Positions 46,987-60,185 of a stretch of 64,000 nucleotides of DNA are shown in pieces. This DNA comes from Talpa occidentalis. Taxonomy: Eukaryota; Chordata; Mammalia; Eulipotyphla; Talpidae. The translations under genes and the position numbers were made by a program. The notes beneath the pieces are model-generated. The model was not told the origin of the DNA. It did no database searches and saw only the letters and a list, made by a program, of their open reading frames with translations. The stretch spans positions 72,213,683 to 72,277,682 of the forward strand of contig NW_023601433.1 of assembly GCF_014898055.3 (NCBI RefSeq), given 5' to 3'. The first letter of the stretch is position 1, and each line of letters opens with the position of its first letter.

Positions 46987-48424
46987 GTAGGTGGCTGGGA
47001 AGTCAGGAGGGGGTGTCTGGAGTTCACCCTAGGCACAGGTGTCTGTCTCCAGGTGGGGGTTCCGTGAAGCCCCTTTGGGGTATCAACTTTGAGAGGGTTG
47101 ACTTCGTAACAGTCCTTCTTTGCCCCTTTCTGAGGATGCTGCATCTGAACACACAGGGTAGGGGAGGCTGTAGGGCTGGGAAGGCAATGAGCTCTGAATA
47201 GCTAGATATGTAAGGAACTTTAGGGAGTTAAAGGGATTATTTGCAAGCCTTAGGATTCAAAGAAGCATGCTGGTGCCTCTGAATCCTATCCCCTGTCCTA
47301 TCTGTCTCCATCCCGTTAGCCTTTGACCCTCAGCCTCATTTTTCTTCCATGGACAAGGGTCTCATGCCTGCCCAAAGAATCTGCCCTTCACCACTCCTTC
47401 ACCATCAGGGGAAGCTTGAGATCCCAAGAATCAAGTCCTAAGCCCCATCATGACCCCATTATTGCTCAAGGAGTCAGTGTTTAGGCAAAAATGGCTTCTC
47501 TGCTGAGTGTGAAATGGAGAGTAGAGAGAGGAGCGTGCTTGCTAGCTGAGAGAGGTCCTGGGTCAGAAAGGCCCAGGTTCTAGCTCTGCCTCAGCCACCC
47601 AGTGGTCCAGTGACCTTGGCCATGAGCCTTGGCTTTGGCCCCTGGTATATGGTGTGCGTATCCAAGGCTGTTTATGTGATGTGTGAGTGCACACAGCAAA
47701 TACATACATCTTAGACTTTCTGCAGGCAAGATCCTTACCATCTAGACTTTAAACAGCCCGAGTTGCCTAAATTTAAGTTCCCAGAAGGCTGTAAAGTTCT
47801 TCAGGCAATAGTTGGGGGCTTTTAAAAACCATTAACTTGAAAAATAAGAAGGGAAAAGAAAGACAACAAGCAGGTGTCTGGAGTCTCACACTCTTCTGCC
47901 TTGAAATACTGGGGCTCTGTTGAGATCATGAAGAATCCCAGCAGGACAAGCTTGGGGGCTACAGAGCAGGGGCAGTGCTAGAATGGGAGGAATTTCAGGG
48001 TGGCCAAGGTTTTTCTTTGTGGGTGGGGGAGTCAGTTGGTTTGAGAGCTTTATATACACAAATATGAAAATTTTCAGTGTTGTGTATAGCAGCTTCCCCC
48101 GCCACCACCCCGCCCAAGGAGTTCACACCCTGTTGTCACCATCTCCTGTATTTTATCAGAGTTGTTTGAGTGACCAGTAGATTCTGTATAGATGAGGATA
48201 TGCCACTTCTGGAGCTCAGTTAAAAAGGGCACTTGGCCTTCACTTTGGGATCCCTTGCTCTGGGTCAGCCGATCGCCACATCAAGAGGACACTTGAGGAG
48301 ACTGTGAGGCCCTTGGTGGCAGGGGCCTCTGCCATGTGAGTGAACCTCCTGGAAGGGACCCTTGGGTGTCAGTCAAGCCTTGGGGCAGCCTTAGCTGTGA
48401 CCCACCCCTGGACCTCATGACAGA

Positions 48425-48880
48425 GCCTGTATGTGTTTCCTATTGTTACAACAACTTGCTACAAAAGCAGTAGCTTAAAATAACAGTTTATCCTCTAATA
48501 TTTAGATAAATTATGTAGTCAGAGTTTCAGGTGAGTCTGCAGGGGTTGAAATCAAGGCATAAGCAGGGCTGGATCCTTCTGGAAGCTCCAGGGCACTATC
48601 CACTGCGCCTCTTGTCGCTTCCTGTGGAGGTCAGAGGTTTTGGCTCTGACTCCATCATCCCATAGCTGCTTTCCCCCTTCCCCTCCTTCACTCTCTTATC
48701 AGGGCTCTTAGGATTACATTTAGCACCTGCCCAGATAATCCAGGATCATCTCCCCATCTCAAGATCCTCGATTTCATCACACTTGCAAAATCCTTCTTAC
48801 CTTAGGTTAACATACTCACATCTGTTGGGATTAGGGTGTGGACACCTTTGGGAGCTGTTAGTCATGATCCCAGAGACTCT
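48425..48880 (-). mobile_element. MaLR-like LTR remnant
   Basis: TTACAACAACTTGCTACAAA, GGTTGAAATCAAGGCATAAG, GATAATCCAGGATCATCTCC and GGATTAGGGTGTGGACACC match the reverse complement of an old MLT1-type LTR. No internal viral sequence is recognisable. Confidence 0.5.
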
Positions 48881-50146
48881 GAGCCAGAACCACCCAGAAT
48901 AAGCCAATCCTCAACCTCTGACCCACAGAAAACCATAAGAGATGGCCAATAATATTTGATATTTCAAAATTGTTGAAGAATGTGTTATGTAGCCATAACT
49001 AACAGAGTCAAGAGATTTGTAATCCAGATTTTGATCCCATGACACTTGAAGTTCATAATTTTGGAGATCTTATGCATCTCTGAAATACACATCTAGAAAA
49101 CTATATAAATCTTCTAAGTGTTCTGTAAACTTTTACAAACTGAAAATACTCTTGTCTTTCTTTAATGATGGAAACTGTATTTGGCCTGGATGCTTTTGTG
49201 CTCTGTACCAGTACTTCTCCTGTTTTCTTTCAGAGTCATTCCTGCCTCTGCTCTGCTCTGCTCTAGAATCGTAGGAAGCTGCATTTCCAAGCATGCCTTC
49301 TGGTGGGTGCAGCCCATAAAGGACAGGGATGACAACTGAGAGGCAGGAGGAAAGAAGCCAGGGGGAATCTCTCTTGCACTGCCTGGGGAGGGTATCCCTG
49401 GCAGCAACTGAGCCCCTCTAATTCCAAATCCCAGTAGGAACTCCCCCTCCATGAAGCAGCCTTCCACCGGGCCACCCTGCTGAGGGTTCTCCTCCCACTG
49501 GATGGCCCAGCTTCTTGACCTCTCCTTCCAACCCTCGTTGGCAGTGCCTTCTTACTGTTGCTAATCTTTCCTGGCTTCTCACATTTCCCATCACCCAGAC
49601 AACCATTTCCCTGTATTAAATTCTTTTGGTTGAATGATCTAGAGCAGTTTCTATTTTCCTGACTGATACATGCTCCTTTGAAGCATTATATCATATCCTC
49701 CGGCTTTGGCAAAATAGCATTAAGTTTTTAGGCTTCAGTTTCTGGGGGAAAAAAAAAAAAAGGAGGCTGCCAATACCTGCAGGCTTCATATTTTTGGAGT
49801 CTTTACTTAGAAGGAAATGGGAACATTTGTTCTGTATCAAGTATGTGCCATTGTACTAGTTATACCAGATATATGTAGTTTTGCATTCATTTGTTTCTTG
49901 TAACCCCCTTTGGTTGGTAAATAATTGTATCATCTTAACAGATGAGAAAAGTAAGAAAAGGACCAATCACTCCTCAAAATTTACATTCATCTGCTTCTAA
50001 AGTTAGTGTTTCTCTGGCTATTTCCACGTTGTTAGTACTTTGCATCTTCCCTCCTTGTCAGGCCCCCCACCCCTGAAAAAAAGGCAGCCAACTAATATAA
50101 GTGTCTTCCTGGAGGATTCAAAAGGCATTTTTAGGAGGGTTGAAAG

Positions 50147-50397
50147 TACTTATTTATTTATTTTTTGTGTAGAAGAACTGGGGTACAGGCCAGAGATGTC
50201 GGGGGTGAGGGGATTCACCAGAGACAGAGTAGGGAGAAGAACAGGTGGATCTACTGAAATACACTGCTGAGGGGAGCAGTGGGTGAGACAGGAGAGGTCT
50301 GCTGTGCCATGTGGGGGTTAGCTCCCTGCTGGGGATTGAACTCAGGCCATAATGGTGATAGCACTGAGACTTAAGCCCTAGGCCACCATGGAGGCTC
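50147..50397 (-). mobile_element. tRNA-derived SINE, subfamily II, full length
   Basis: Minus-strand SINE with a TACTTATTTATTTATTTTTT tail and a GAGCCTCCATGGTGG head. It is flanked by the 11-bp direct repeat AGGGTTGAAAG (50136-50146 and 50398-50408). Confidence 0.92.
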
Positions 50398-51589
50398 AGG
50401 GTTGAAAGCATTTAAAGCATGGCAAAGTTGGGAGTCCTGGTTGATGCTGAAAGATAGAGCAAAAGGCAATGCAGGGATGAAGCCCTTAGCTCTGTGGTTC
50501 AGAAAGGGGACTCTGGCCACAGATTGCCTGGGTCTGTGTGGTGATCAATTGGACATGCCTGCCACTGGTCAAGAAAAGAGTGGGAGACATTGCCAATTAT
50601 TTCTTAACCCTTTGGAAAAAGGTAGATCTGAGCTTGAATCTGTGTCACTTTCTAGCTGTGTTACTTTGGAATGAGTCTCTCTGTGTCTGTTACCATATCA
50701 TAAAAATAAAATAATTTTGGGGATGATTATGAAGAAAATGATAGTGATAACCACCTTCTCCTCGGGCCTTATTTCTACTGGAGGATGGGCTCCCTTTTCT
50801 TGTCTTAAGAGAATTTGATGCATACTTCCTGATTTTCCAATGGGCACTCCAACTCTTCCCTTTCCCAAAATGAGACTGAACACTTCCTTCCAAGATGGCC
50901 TTGGGAAACTTGCCAGGATGCAATTCACAGGGCTTTTATCATCCCCTGCAACCTCATTTTTCCCAAGAAAGTGGATGATTGGAATGGAACAGTCACATCT
51001 CCTCATGATCTTTCTTTCTGGGGAGCCTCCTCTACCTCTGGAGACACAGGCATCCTTGGAGCCAGGGGATGCAAAGGGTGGGGAAGGAGCTATGGGCTGG
51101 GATCAGGAGCCCTGGGCCCAACTCTCAAGTCATCATGTCTTGGTTGCACATTTCTTGGTAAGTGGCTCAACCTCTCTGAGGCTCAACTTGCTTATCATAA
51201 AATGAGAACGAAGAGGCTGCAAGGCATCAAGCTGGTCAATCAGGGGACCGACTCTTTCTTGTGATGTCAAAGAAGAATAAGCTTGTATATTTTTAATTTT
51301 CCAATAATAAAAGTAATTCGTACTCTTTGCAGAAAATCTTAAAAAATATACCCAGGAAAATTTAAAAATCACCTGCTATTTCAACACACAGAAATAATAA
51401 CTCTGCTACTGCTTTTTAATATTCTTCAGTTAATGTATTTATATAATACATTATATAAATTGGACTCTGAGGGTGTTTATAAATGTGAGGTAAGGCATTT
51501 CAAACATTTAGCAGAGTGCCTGTCCATGTAGGAGATTTATTACTTATTAATCAATTCAACAAGTATGTGCTTTGCGTCAAATTAGGAAT

Positions 51590-51680
51590 ATTTGTATGTA
51601 TGTATCTATATATACACATATGCACATACATTTGTATATGTACATGTCAATAAAATAGCATGTATGTATATACAATTTTT
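51590..51680. repeat. TATG/TATA-rich low-complexity run
   Basis: Imperfect TATGTATG/ATACAT words in an AT-rich stretch of the intron. No function visible. Confidence 0.7.
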
Positions 51681-51959
51681 TTGAGCACCAGGATCTGTAA
51701 CATGAAGTTCCTATTCATGTTTACTGCATCGAAGAAAATAATAAGATGAATTTTCATCAGGTCTTTTTTTTTGAGGTGGGGGAATGTTTCCAAATAGTCT
51801 GATCTATAATGTAAACTATGTGAAATTAACTTTTGGAGGTCTTGGGGGGCACTTTGAAAGGTTAGAGAGGCAACCTCCGGAGTCCAGAGATTGATGTAGG
51901 CTTGTCCTGTGCATCTGCATATGGGAGAGGATCCTCTGAAGATTAAGATGCCCTGGGCA

Positions 51960-52330
51960 GAGAAAACAAACAACAGTTTTAAATATTAGCCTCTAATTAA
52001 ACATCAGAAGAGATGATTTTAATTGTATCCCCTAATTATCATGTGAACTGTTTCCCACTCTGCCAACACTAGTTTTCATGCTCTAGGGGGGAGTAGCTTG
52101 GGAGTTTAACAAGGGTTAATGATTCTCTTAAGGGATGCTGGGGAGGCCAGCAAGCATGCATGCTACATGTCTATTTATCTCTATGTGAATGGTGTGTATG
52201 CTTTCACGAATGTTCCCTCCTTCATTAATCACTTCTGATCATGTAATAACACCGTTTGCTTAACCCCAATGCGTTATCTTGCGTGCCTGCTGTGTTTCAG
52301 ACAGACACCAGCAATACAGAGAGAAGGTAG
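51960..52330. promoter_or_regulatory. Repeat-free AT-rich block, possible regulatory element
   Basis: Contains TTTAAATATTAGCC (MEF2-like), CTCTAATTAAACATC, CCCCTAATTATCATG, AACAAGGGTTAATGATTC and CTTCATTAATCACTTC. It is followed directly by an L2 3' end at about 52345. Homeodomain-like word density suggests a conserved element, but conservation is untested. Confidence 0.25.
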
Positions 52331-52344
52331 CTGCAAGCATGTAA

Positions 52345-52445
52345 GCTCTGTGGAAGTTGGGACATCATCTATCGCTATCATTTGTACCTAGGTCAGTGTT
52401 GGCGCATAGTAGGTGCTCACTAAATGTTTATTGAAAAAATGACCG
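52345..52445 (+). mobile_element. LINE-2 3' end remnant
   Basis: Reads AGCTCTGTGGAAGTTGGGAC, then GGCGCATAGTAGGTGCTCAC and TAAATGTTTATTGAAAAAAT, the characteristic L2 3' terminus. Confidence 0.75.
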
Positions 52446-53489
52446 ATGAGTATATATAATGAATATGTGCTGTATATCAGTATATCTTGCATGGCTAATA
52501 CAATGCATGCACCACTACATTGTAGCTACATTTATTGTTGGTGTATGATATATTTATTAGTGGGTTTTTGCTGCATGCTTCTTGCGATCTAAATAGGTCT
52601 ACTTCCTGACATTCTGCCCAGCTTCTCCATGCTCCAAATCTCCAGAGAGAGAGCATCAGAGAAGACTAAGCTCAGACCTGTATTGCACAGCCTCCTTAGC
52701 TTGTCATGGTCTTGACCTCATTGTGGCCCACTTCTTGGTCCTTGGAGGGTGGGAGAAGGCATGACGCCCTGTCCTGAGATGAGTGTGAAGTGTCCCCCTC
52801 ATACTCCTTGTCCCGTGTATGCCCCTCTGGGGTGTGCCCTTTCGTGTCTCTTGAGTGGTCTCTGGCTGGAACCTTGTTTTGTCTGCCCCAGGGAGACTGT
52901 TTGGGGCACCGCATCCATTTTGCCTAATGACTTGGTCTCTGTAATCAGCAGGCTCGATTTGGTTTTCAAGTAGAAGCAGGAAAGGTTTGCTGATTGCTGA
53001 TTACACAAGACTCTACATTTTCTAAATTGTCTCCTTGGGGTGTTCCCATGGAGCCTGATATGACTCCCCTGGCAGGTGGAGGATGGGGTGTGGAGAGCAC
53101 AGGGCCATGGTGGAAGGCGGGAGGAGGTAGCAGTCCCCCTGACCCTGTCCTGGGCCCACGTACCCTCTGCCCTTCATGATTTCTTGCTCTCAACAATCCT
53201 CGCTCTGTTTAGCCAACTCATGACTCTGCTGCTCTTGATTTTCAGCCAGGTCTTTCCCCTTAAGGATAGTGAAAAGGTTTTGGACCAGGGCTCTGCATCC
53301 CATCTCCTTATTCTCTTTGTGGACTTGACTGACCTCCCCAGTGACATGGGGACAACTGCCCAATGCTCCTTATCTCCTTTGAGAATTAAATGATTACAGT
53401 GCAACCATTGCTCAAGCCTTTTCTTTCTGCCAAGCTCTTGTAGTCCTCATGACAACCCTGTGCAGGGAGGCCACTAATGCACTTATTTT

Positions 53490-53580
53490 ACCCAGAGCAG
53501 TTGTGTAACTTGCTAAAGATCACACAGCCAGTGAGTGGCAGGGCTGGGATTTGAACCTGGGCATCCAAACTCCAGAGTTT
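53490..53580 (-). mobile_element. MIR SINE remnant
   Basis: GTGTAACTTGCTAAAGATCA, CACAGCCAGTGAGTGGCAGG and GGGATTTGAACCTGGGC are the reverse complement of the MIR core. Confidence 0.75.
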
Positions 53581-54519
53581 TCATATTATGGGTTTGACTA
53601 TCTTGGGTTCCCATTTTGTCTGTCCACCCGCTTAGCCCCAGCCACTCATCCTTGAGACACAGTGCCCACCCTGTCCTGTCCTCTTGCCTACCAACAGGCT
53701 TCCTCAGGTTGATTTTAGGCCTTAGTTCCCTCTGCACAGCATGGTCACAGGCAAACTTTCCTGGCATGTGCTCAATGTTCTGTGGGGACGTCTGTGTTCC
53801 TCCAGGCCACGCAGCATGTGGCCTAGAGATCTCTCGCCAGAGAAACTGAGCCCAGGGTCTCCAGTTCAGCTTTGTGGTCTCTCCACTGTGGGACCTCAGT
53901 CAGGTCATTTTCTCCTCTGGGCTTCCCCACATGCCTAAAATGGCTCTGAGAAAGTCTCTCCCTGTCTTCCAAAGACATAGTGCCTTGTCCTGAGAGAGAA
54001 GGTGGTCGACTCCCAGAGGCTCTGTTGGTCTGGTCATAGGAAGGAGCTGGGCTTAGGCAGATGCTCCCATAAGCTGCTGGGATTTTATACCCAGCCATTT
54101 TGGGGGTATCTGTATGAGCTGCTCTGCTGGCAGCCTGGGGCAGCACCCACCTTGGCATCCCACAGTTGTTTATCTGTCATTTCCTGACAGTCCTCGGCTT
54201 CCCACTCAGGCCCCGCCTGAGGCCTCCGCTTACCTTGTCAGCCCCAGGATGGGATTTCACTGCTGGAGGCTTCAGTCAGCTCCACGGTACCACTGGCCCC
54301 TCGCACACCACCCTGACTCTCTCCAGCTCCACCCGGCCCTGCTTGCAGCTCTCTCTTTCTCAAATTAGAAAAGACTCAAAATCAGTTGACAGGCAGAGAC
54401 TTACCTGGTGTAGATGGACACACTGCTCTACCCAGGAGGACTAGGCATGTCCCTGTAGCAGGCAGCAGTCCTGGTCCACACTGACCTCCTCTGGGTGTGC
54501 ACATAGAGCCCCAGAATCA

Positions 54520-54650
54520 CTGCACTGGGAGCAGGATGGACCAGGGTTCAAATCCAGGCTCTGCTCCTTACTGCTCTGAGTGACTTTTCTGGCCCCTTTC
54601 CTCATCAGCCAACTAAAGGTGATGTCAGAGAGGGACCACGGGCTGTTCCA
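54520..54650 (+). mobile_element. MIR SINE remnant
   Basis: GGTTCAAATCCAGGCTCTGC followed by TGACTTTTCTGGCCCCTTTC and CTCATCAGCC follows the MIR order. Confidence 0.6.
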
Positions 54651-55179
54651 GGCCACACAGCTAGTGAGTAAAATGGGGAGCTAGGAGCTGCACTTAGATC
54701 TGATCTAAATCCTTATATTTTCACCCCTCTACACTCTCATTAGTTGATGTATGTATGTGCATGTTCCTTAAAACAGTTAAAAATAAAATTTACATCATTC
54801 AAACAACTTAAAAGAAAAGCCCAGAAACCCTCCAGCCCCACCCGTAAGTATTCTCAACTCGCCAAGGATTTTTCCAAGTGTACGTGTGGTGTTCGCATGC
54901 AGATGCGGGCATGGTGTTTCTCGGTTCTATTCCATTTGCTTAATATTATTTCACAGAAGCATTCCACGCTGCCCTAATCCTTATTTCTGATGTTAATGTC
55001 TGCCTAATGGCATCCCAGTGACACACTGTGATTTCCCTACATTCCCAGTCGTTGGGTGATGAGGCGGCTTTCAGCTTCTCTGTGTCATTAATAGCGCCGT
55101 TCCAAGCATCCTCAGGACACAGCCTTGTTCTGCCTTTTGATTTATTCCTGGTAGGATCAATTCCCAGCAGGCGGGATTC

Positions 55180-55388
55180 CAGGTTTAACCCAGGGTTTCC
55201 AGAAAGGGCACTATTGACCTTTGGGCAGGGTAATTCTCATCCTGCTCATTGTGGGTTGCTGTGCAGCACCCCTGGCCTCTACCCATGAGATACCTGTGAT
55301 ACCCTCAAGTTGTGACAATAAAAAATGACTCTCCACATCTCCCAGTGTCCCGGGGGACACCTAGCCTCTGTTGACAGTCACTGCATTA
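55180..55388 (+). mobile_element. hAT-type MER remnant
   Basis: Contains GGGCACTATTGACCTTTGGG, GCAGCACCCCTGGCCTCTAC, AGTTGTGACAATAAAAAATG and CCCAGTGTCCCGGGGGACAC, an abundant MER1-group element. The same family lies inverted at 43962-44190. Confidence 0.7.
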
Positions 55389-56212
55389 AAGGGTGGATGT
55401 GAAATATCTTGCAAATGGAAGTCAGAGACTTTCTAGCATCTGGACAAAATCCGATTAGGGCAATATCAGAGAGTCAGGGGGCGTGCACTGAGAGGAAAGT
55501 CGGATGTGCCAAAGCGAGCTCTAGCATTACCATTAAACTTGCATGTCCCCAGGTTGCTCATCTGTGAAATGGGAGCAATAACAGTGACCGATCTGTCAGG
55601 CTTGAGAGGAATGCGCTGCTGAGTGGAAACACCCCCTCAGCACCAGACACAGAAAGTGCTGCGCAAAGCCAGCAGTGGTTTCCTGCTGGAAGCCCCACCC
55701 ATTGCTATCTTTGCCTTTGCCACCTTTAAGGATGGAAAGTGGGGGAGTAGTTGTAGGAGCTGAAAGGAAGCCATTCTGTTCTCCTTCCCCCCACCTCCTG
55801 CTCCAGATCCACCCCTGGGGCAGAGGCTCAGCTTCCAGAACCACCTGTGTGAGTGTCTGGGAAGCATTGACCCATTACCCACGGAGTACTAGGGGTGCAC
55901 TTTGCACTGGCAGCCTGGCAGTGCAGTTAGCAAGGCTGTAGGTTTGGACTTTCTGGGTTCAGCATCCCTGGTGTGGGTGAGTGAGCTCTGGTGTGGCTAT
56001 GCCCCGGAGCCCCCAAGTACCCATTTCCTTTATAAACTTCAAAGCATCTCTGTGAGGCCCCAGTAACCCAGCCACAGAGCTCACCTCTCCTGGGTACCCA
56101 TGCTGTCACAGGGGCTTGATGAAACCAGGCTCAGCCTGGGAGTGTCTCCCCTAGAGCTCTTGCGGTGGGGGTTCATGCCCGACGCCAACATGTGCTGTGT
56201 CTCCGTCTCCAG

Positions 56213-56343
56213 GAGAAGTACGTGGAAGAGCTTGCAGCGGTGAGACAGACCCTCCAGACAGACCTGGAGACGTCCATCCGGCGCATTGCTGACCTGCAGG
56301 CAGCCTTGGAAGAGGTGGCGTCCAGCGACAGTGACACAGAGAG
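56213..56343 (+). CDS. MYO18B: MYO18B tail exon 6 of 7 in window (end of coiled coil)
   Basis: 43 codons plus two bases, so phase 0 in and phase 2 out. The protein runs EKYVEELAAVRQTLQTDL to LQAALEEVASSDSDTE, then AG of a split Ser codon. The coiled coil ends here and gives way to the acidic Ser/Asp cluster SSDSDTE, which looks like a casein-kinase-type acidic site. Acceptor GTCTCCAG is at 56205-56212 and donor AG|GTAGGG at 56343/56344. The next exon supplies T to complete Ser and continues VQTAV. This acidic end is the best evidence for MYO18B rather than MYO18A. Confidence 0.95.
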
Positions 56344-57266
56344 GTAGGGAGGGGCTGGGTGCCGCAAGGGAGTGCTGTACCCTGGGGAGACTGTTGTGGT
56401 CTTTTGTGGTCAGAGCTCCTACTCTTGGGTCAGGGAAATCTGGGAGTTTCATCTTTTGGGGGCTGGGGGGAAAACGGGCTGGCTTGAGGGAGAGAGACAG
56501 GATGCTTCCCTACTGGGGCTAATGTCTCCTTGTTACCCCCAAATTGCTGCCTTTGGGGAATCAGTCTGGGGGAGCAGCTTCAAAGTGGACCCCAGTGTGT
56601 GGTCTTGGGCAGGTTATATGTCCTGCATGGGCCTGACCCGCATCTGTAGAGGGGCCTGATGATGTCGGAAAACCCACATGAAACTGTCAGGTTTTGACCA
56701 TTTTCACCCTACGGACGGGATGCTTGTTATCATCAACCCACCGCCTACCTCGGAGGGGTGCGAGAGAGAGTCTAGTAGGTTATTCGGTGACTGAAAACGG
56801 GGCCTGGGACATAGAAGTCCTGTGAGAACAGAAGCTGTGTAGGCACGGAACAGTGAGCATCCTTACAGAAGCAACGACTGACGCTAGGACGAAGAGGTGA
56901 TCCTGGTGATTGGCGAGAGCACATAACCTCAATATTAGGGCTTCTTTCCTTCCTCAGAAGACAAGCCACTGCCCACTACCTCCGCTCCTCTGCCTAGGCC
57001 GTGGGCAGCCTCCCAACCGGAGGAGTTTGAGGTGCCCTGACTGCGCACGCCAACCCAGATTGTCCACCCTGCAGATGGGCTCTAGTGTCTGGCCCCCAGG
57101 GCCGCCCTCCAGCCTCGGCATGTTACTTCTGTGGAAGTCACCACCGCCTGTCTTGCTGCAGCCTCTTTACCCCCACCCCTGCCTGTACAGCCTGGCCTGG
57201 GCATCTGGGAGAGACATTTTCTTCCCATAGCTTTGGACAGGATCAGGCTGCTGTAAGCTGACACTC

Positions 57267-57280
57267 GGGGGGGGGGGGGG
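57267..57280. repeat. 14-base G homopolymer
   Basis: An uninterrupted G14 run on the plus strand following ACACTC. Prone to slippage and base-calling error. Confidence 0.95.
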
Positions 57281-58639
57281 TCTCTCCCACTGCCAGCAAG
57301 CCACCCTCCACACGGCAGTCTTCGCCTCTGTGGGGAGTGGTTCACGCTATAGTCAGAAAAATCAAGTATCAGACCCCGGAGTGCAGCGTTCTCCTCTCTG
57401 GAGGATCCTGCTTTGCACGTGGAGTCAGAATGCACAGGCGCTGCATTTCCTGCACAGAACTATGCCCTGCAGACCCCTCTTGCTAAGGTGAAAGCAGGGA
57501 ATGGCTATGACCTGTGGGAGGTGTGGGTGTGAGAGGCCCAGTGAGGAAAGCGGACAGAGCTGCCATGTCTCTGTGGTCTAGCCAGAAGACCTGGTCCTCT
57601 ATTAGAGCTGCCCACCCGAGTCAAGAGAAAAGCCTGGAAGGGAGCATAGCAACATTCTAAGGCCAAGGTGGGGGGGGGCGATTCATGTGACGAAAATTTT
57701 TGTTTCCTTCAAGTTTATTTATATTTTCTAAAATGTGTGCGGCAGTCACACATGCATCCTTAGCACTGTCCCCTCACTGAATTTTTGCTCGTGTGAGACC
57801 TGCACGGACTTCAGAGGTGGGCACAGGCTGTCCCGGGGGCTGCCCTGGGCTGGGCAGGGCTGCTAGGAGGCTCATCACCTCAGACTCTCCTGGGAAGATG
57901 TTCATGCGGGAGGGCACACGGGCCCTCCCGTCCGCCGCCCTCCTCCAGTTTGCTCCGTGTGGAGATAGAACTCCCTCTGTAATTGTGAGCCGCTCGTTGC
58001 TGGGCTGGCTTTTCTGTGGAGAGGAACACTAGAGTTTTGCATTCACCGCAATGGTAGTGAATGGCTGCTCATCTTAGTTATTTCACTGGACATCAGGCCA
58101 GTGTCTGCTTATGAAGGTTCCTTTCGGGCCTTGAGGGGACCCTGCGCTCACCCTCATCCTCATCGGAGTTTCCCTGACCTATCCCTCTCTGGGCAACAAG
58201 CCTCTCTGTTTAACCCCTTCCCCAGTTCTGATTTGGCTGTTCTGAGCTCCAGTCCCCTGGGTCTGCAAGCAGCTGAGCTGAACCCCAGTTTTTGCCTGCA
58301 TCTTCACCGTCTTGGGGTCTTAGCTCTTCCTCCAGCTGGGATCCTGTATGGGCCTCTAACTTTCACACAGCACCTGCCCCACAGTTCCTAAAGGTGGGAG
58401 GGATCTTGCCTGCATTTCAGGGTAAAGTGTGGAATGTTTCTAGGACAACAGGTGTAAAGAAATGGTGTGCTGTCCCTGGAAAACCCCAAGCCACACATAT
58501 GGGGTTATCGCAGTGAGCAGTGGGGGAGCCAGTGGGAGGTATGAGCTCTGCCTTTCAACAAGTCTGGTTTCTACTCAAGTCTGGTTTCTTCTCAAGAACC
58601 CAAAGGTTAATTTCTGTATGTCCCTGAAAAAAATTATTC

Positions 58640-58790
58640 AGCCTCACTGAGTCTCAGTCTCTTCATCTGTAAGATGGGTTAATATGAAGGAGTAAGTGAA
58701 AGTGTACGTCTCCCTGGCACCGTACCTTGTACACGGTGGGGCTCAACAGTCATCAGCTTCATTCATTCATTCATTCAATCCTTACCTGGC
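58640..58790 (+). mobile_element. MIR SINE remnant
   Basis: CTCAGTCTCTTCATCTGTAA, GATGGGTTAATATGAAGG and a late GTACCTTGTACACGG region follow the MIR order; a short CATT run follows. Confidence 0.65.
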
Positions 58791-60185
58791 AGCAGTTCCA
58801 TCCCAGAAACCATGCCAGGTGTTTGGGTTGTTCCACTTGCCTCTTGTTATTCCTTGTTCTTCATCCTATGAGGCTGCAGGCTATGATGACTTGCAGGGTA
58901 GGTAGACAAGGCCTCTGGGAGAGCTGAGATCTGGATGGGAAGAGAGAGGCAGCCGCCAGGGGCAGCTCTGCAGAAGAGCAAGTAAGTGCAGAGGAAGCTG
59001 CCTGGGGAGCGAGAGGGGCAGCGCGCCTGGTAAGGTCACGGGAGATGGCTCTCCTTTCTTCCTCCTCCACCATGGCCCTCCTCTTCCTCCTCCCGGCTCA
59101 CCCACTTTTCTTCTGCTTTTGAGATGGCCCCAGAAGCCAGTCTCTGTGGCCTCCAGTTCCCTGGAGTGCCCCAGAACCTCAGGCAGGATCGACTTCCTAA
59201 TTTGTGGGTCCACTGTGAAATGCAAATGTGAGACTTCAAGTTCAAATATTATTCAGAATTTCAAGACAGTGAACAGCAGAGCAGCAAACCCAGCACAGGG
59301 CCTCTGGGTATGGGTTACAAGCCCGTGAAGCCAGCCCTGACCCCACAGTGGCTCTTAGGAAGCCTGTCCTAATTCTCAGCAGATCTTGCTCAAAACTAGC
59401 TGTCTTGTAACTTGGATTTGAAATTTACAAGCAGCATAGACGTCACTAATAGCATCAGATGGGATGAGACTGGGGAAAAAATGCCCACAAAGAAATCTCA
59501 ACATATTTCAAGGAATTAATATTGTAGCAACCATGTTCTGTGGGCACAGTGCAATGAAACTGGTTATCAACCATGCAAAGACATGCGCAGCTTGCTAGGT
59601 TGTTGGGTTTCTGTCCAGAGCAGCCCTGGCTCCTGCCCCCAGGCCAGCCTGCACTCCATTCTGGCAGCTCCACACTGCACCCTCCTCTAAATTGTCTCAT
59701 CACTTGGGGTAAGAGGGGTAAGAGGTTTAGATTGGAGCCTGAGGGATTCTCCCTGCTTTGCTAGCATCGGGGCAGAGCTGCTGTGGCGAGCCTGGAGGGG
59801 CCCTCGGAGGATGCAGGCTCTTGTCTTCAAGGGGCTCTCTCTCCCATCTGGCCCTAAGCCACCCATATGCTGGGGGGGTGCGCTCTGGAGCCTCCCTGGA
59901 CACGGATGAGGCCCAGCTCTTAGTGGTGGTGAAGAAGTGAGCTCAGCAGCCAGGAACTAGGTAGAGTAGCCACAGCCATCTGCACCGCCCGCCTCTGGGC
60001 GTCCCTTATGCAAGAAACTTATTCAAGCTGTTGACTCTGGGGTTAGTGCTCCCACGTACAAGGGTCACACACACGGGGGGTCAGCAGTAACTTGACCTGA
60101 TGAAATAGGGCCCCAGAACCCAGTAACGTGCAAAGGAAACCGGGCACTGACTCTAGTTCTGCAGGTAAGATGGACAAGGCGGTAC

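Larger units (their letters stand above)
30989..56212 (+). other. MYO18B: MYO18B intron, 25.2 kb
   Basis: The largest intron of the window. Bases 31000-33560 are mostly unique, with MIR-like minus-strand pieces near 31280-31740. L2 remnant 33565-33960 follows. Old LTRs are at about 34735-35060, 38455-38800 and 48425-48880. hAT-type remnants are at 39674, 42434, 43630, 43962 and 55180. One SINE is at 50147-50397. Bases 35100-37900 and 40100-42400 are AT-rich with few recognisable repeats. MIR-like pieces lie near 43420-43640, 45610-45830, 47565-47690, 50480-50700 and 55510-55640; an old L1-like piece lies at 54700-55170. Bases 46080-46600 resemble an old repeat I cannot name. No conventional exon is seen; a 12-nt microexon is proposed at 46975. 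Confidence 0.8.
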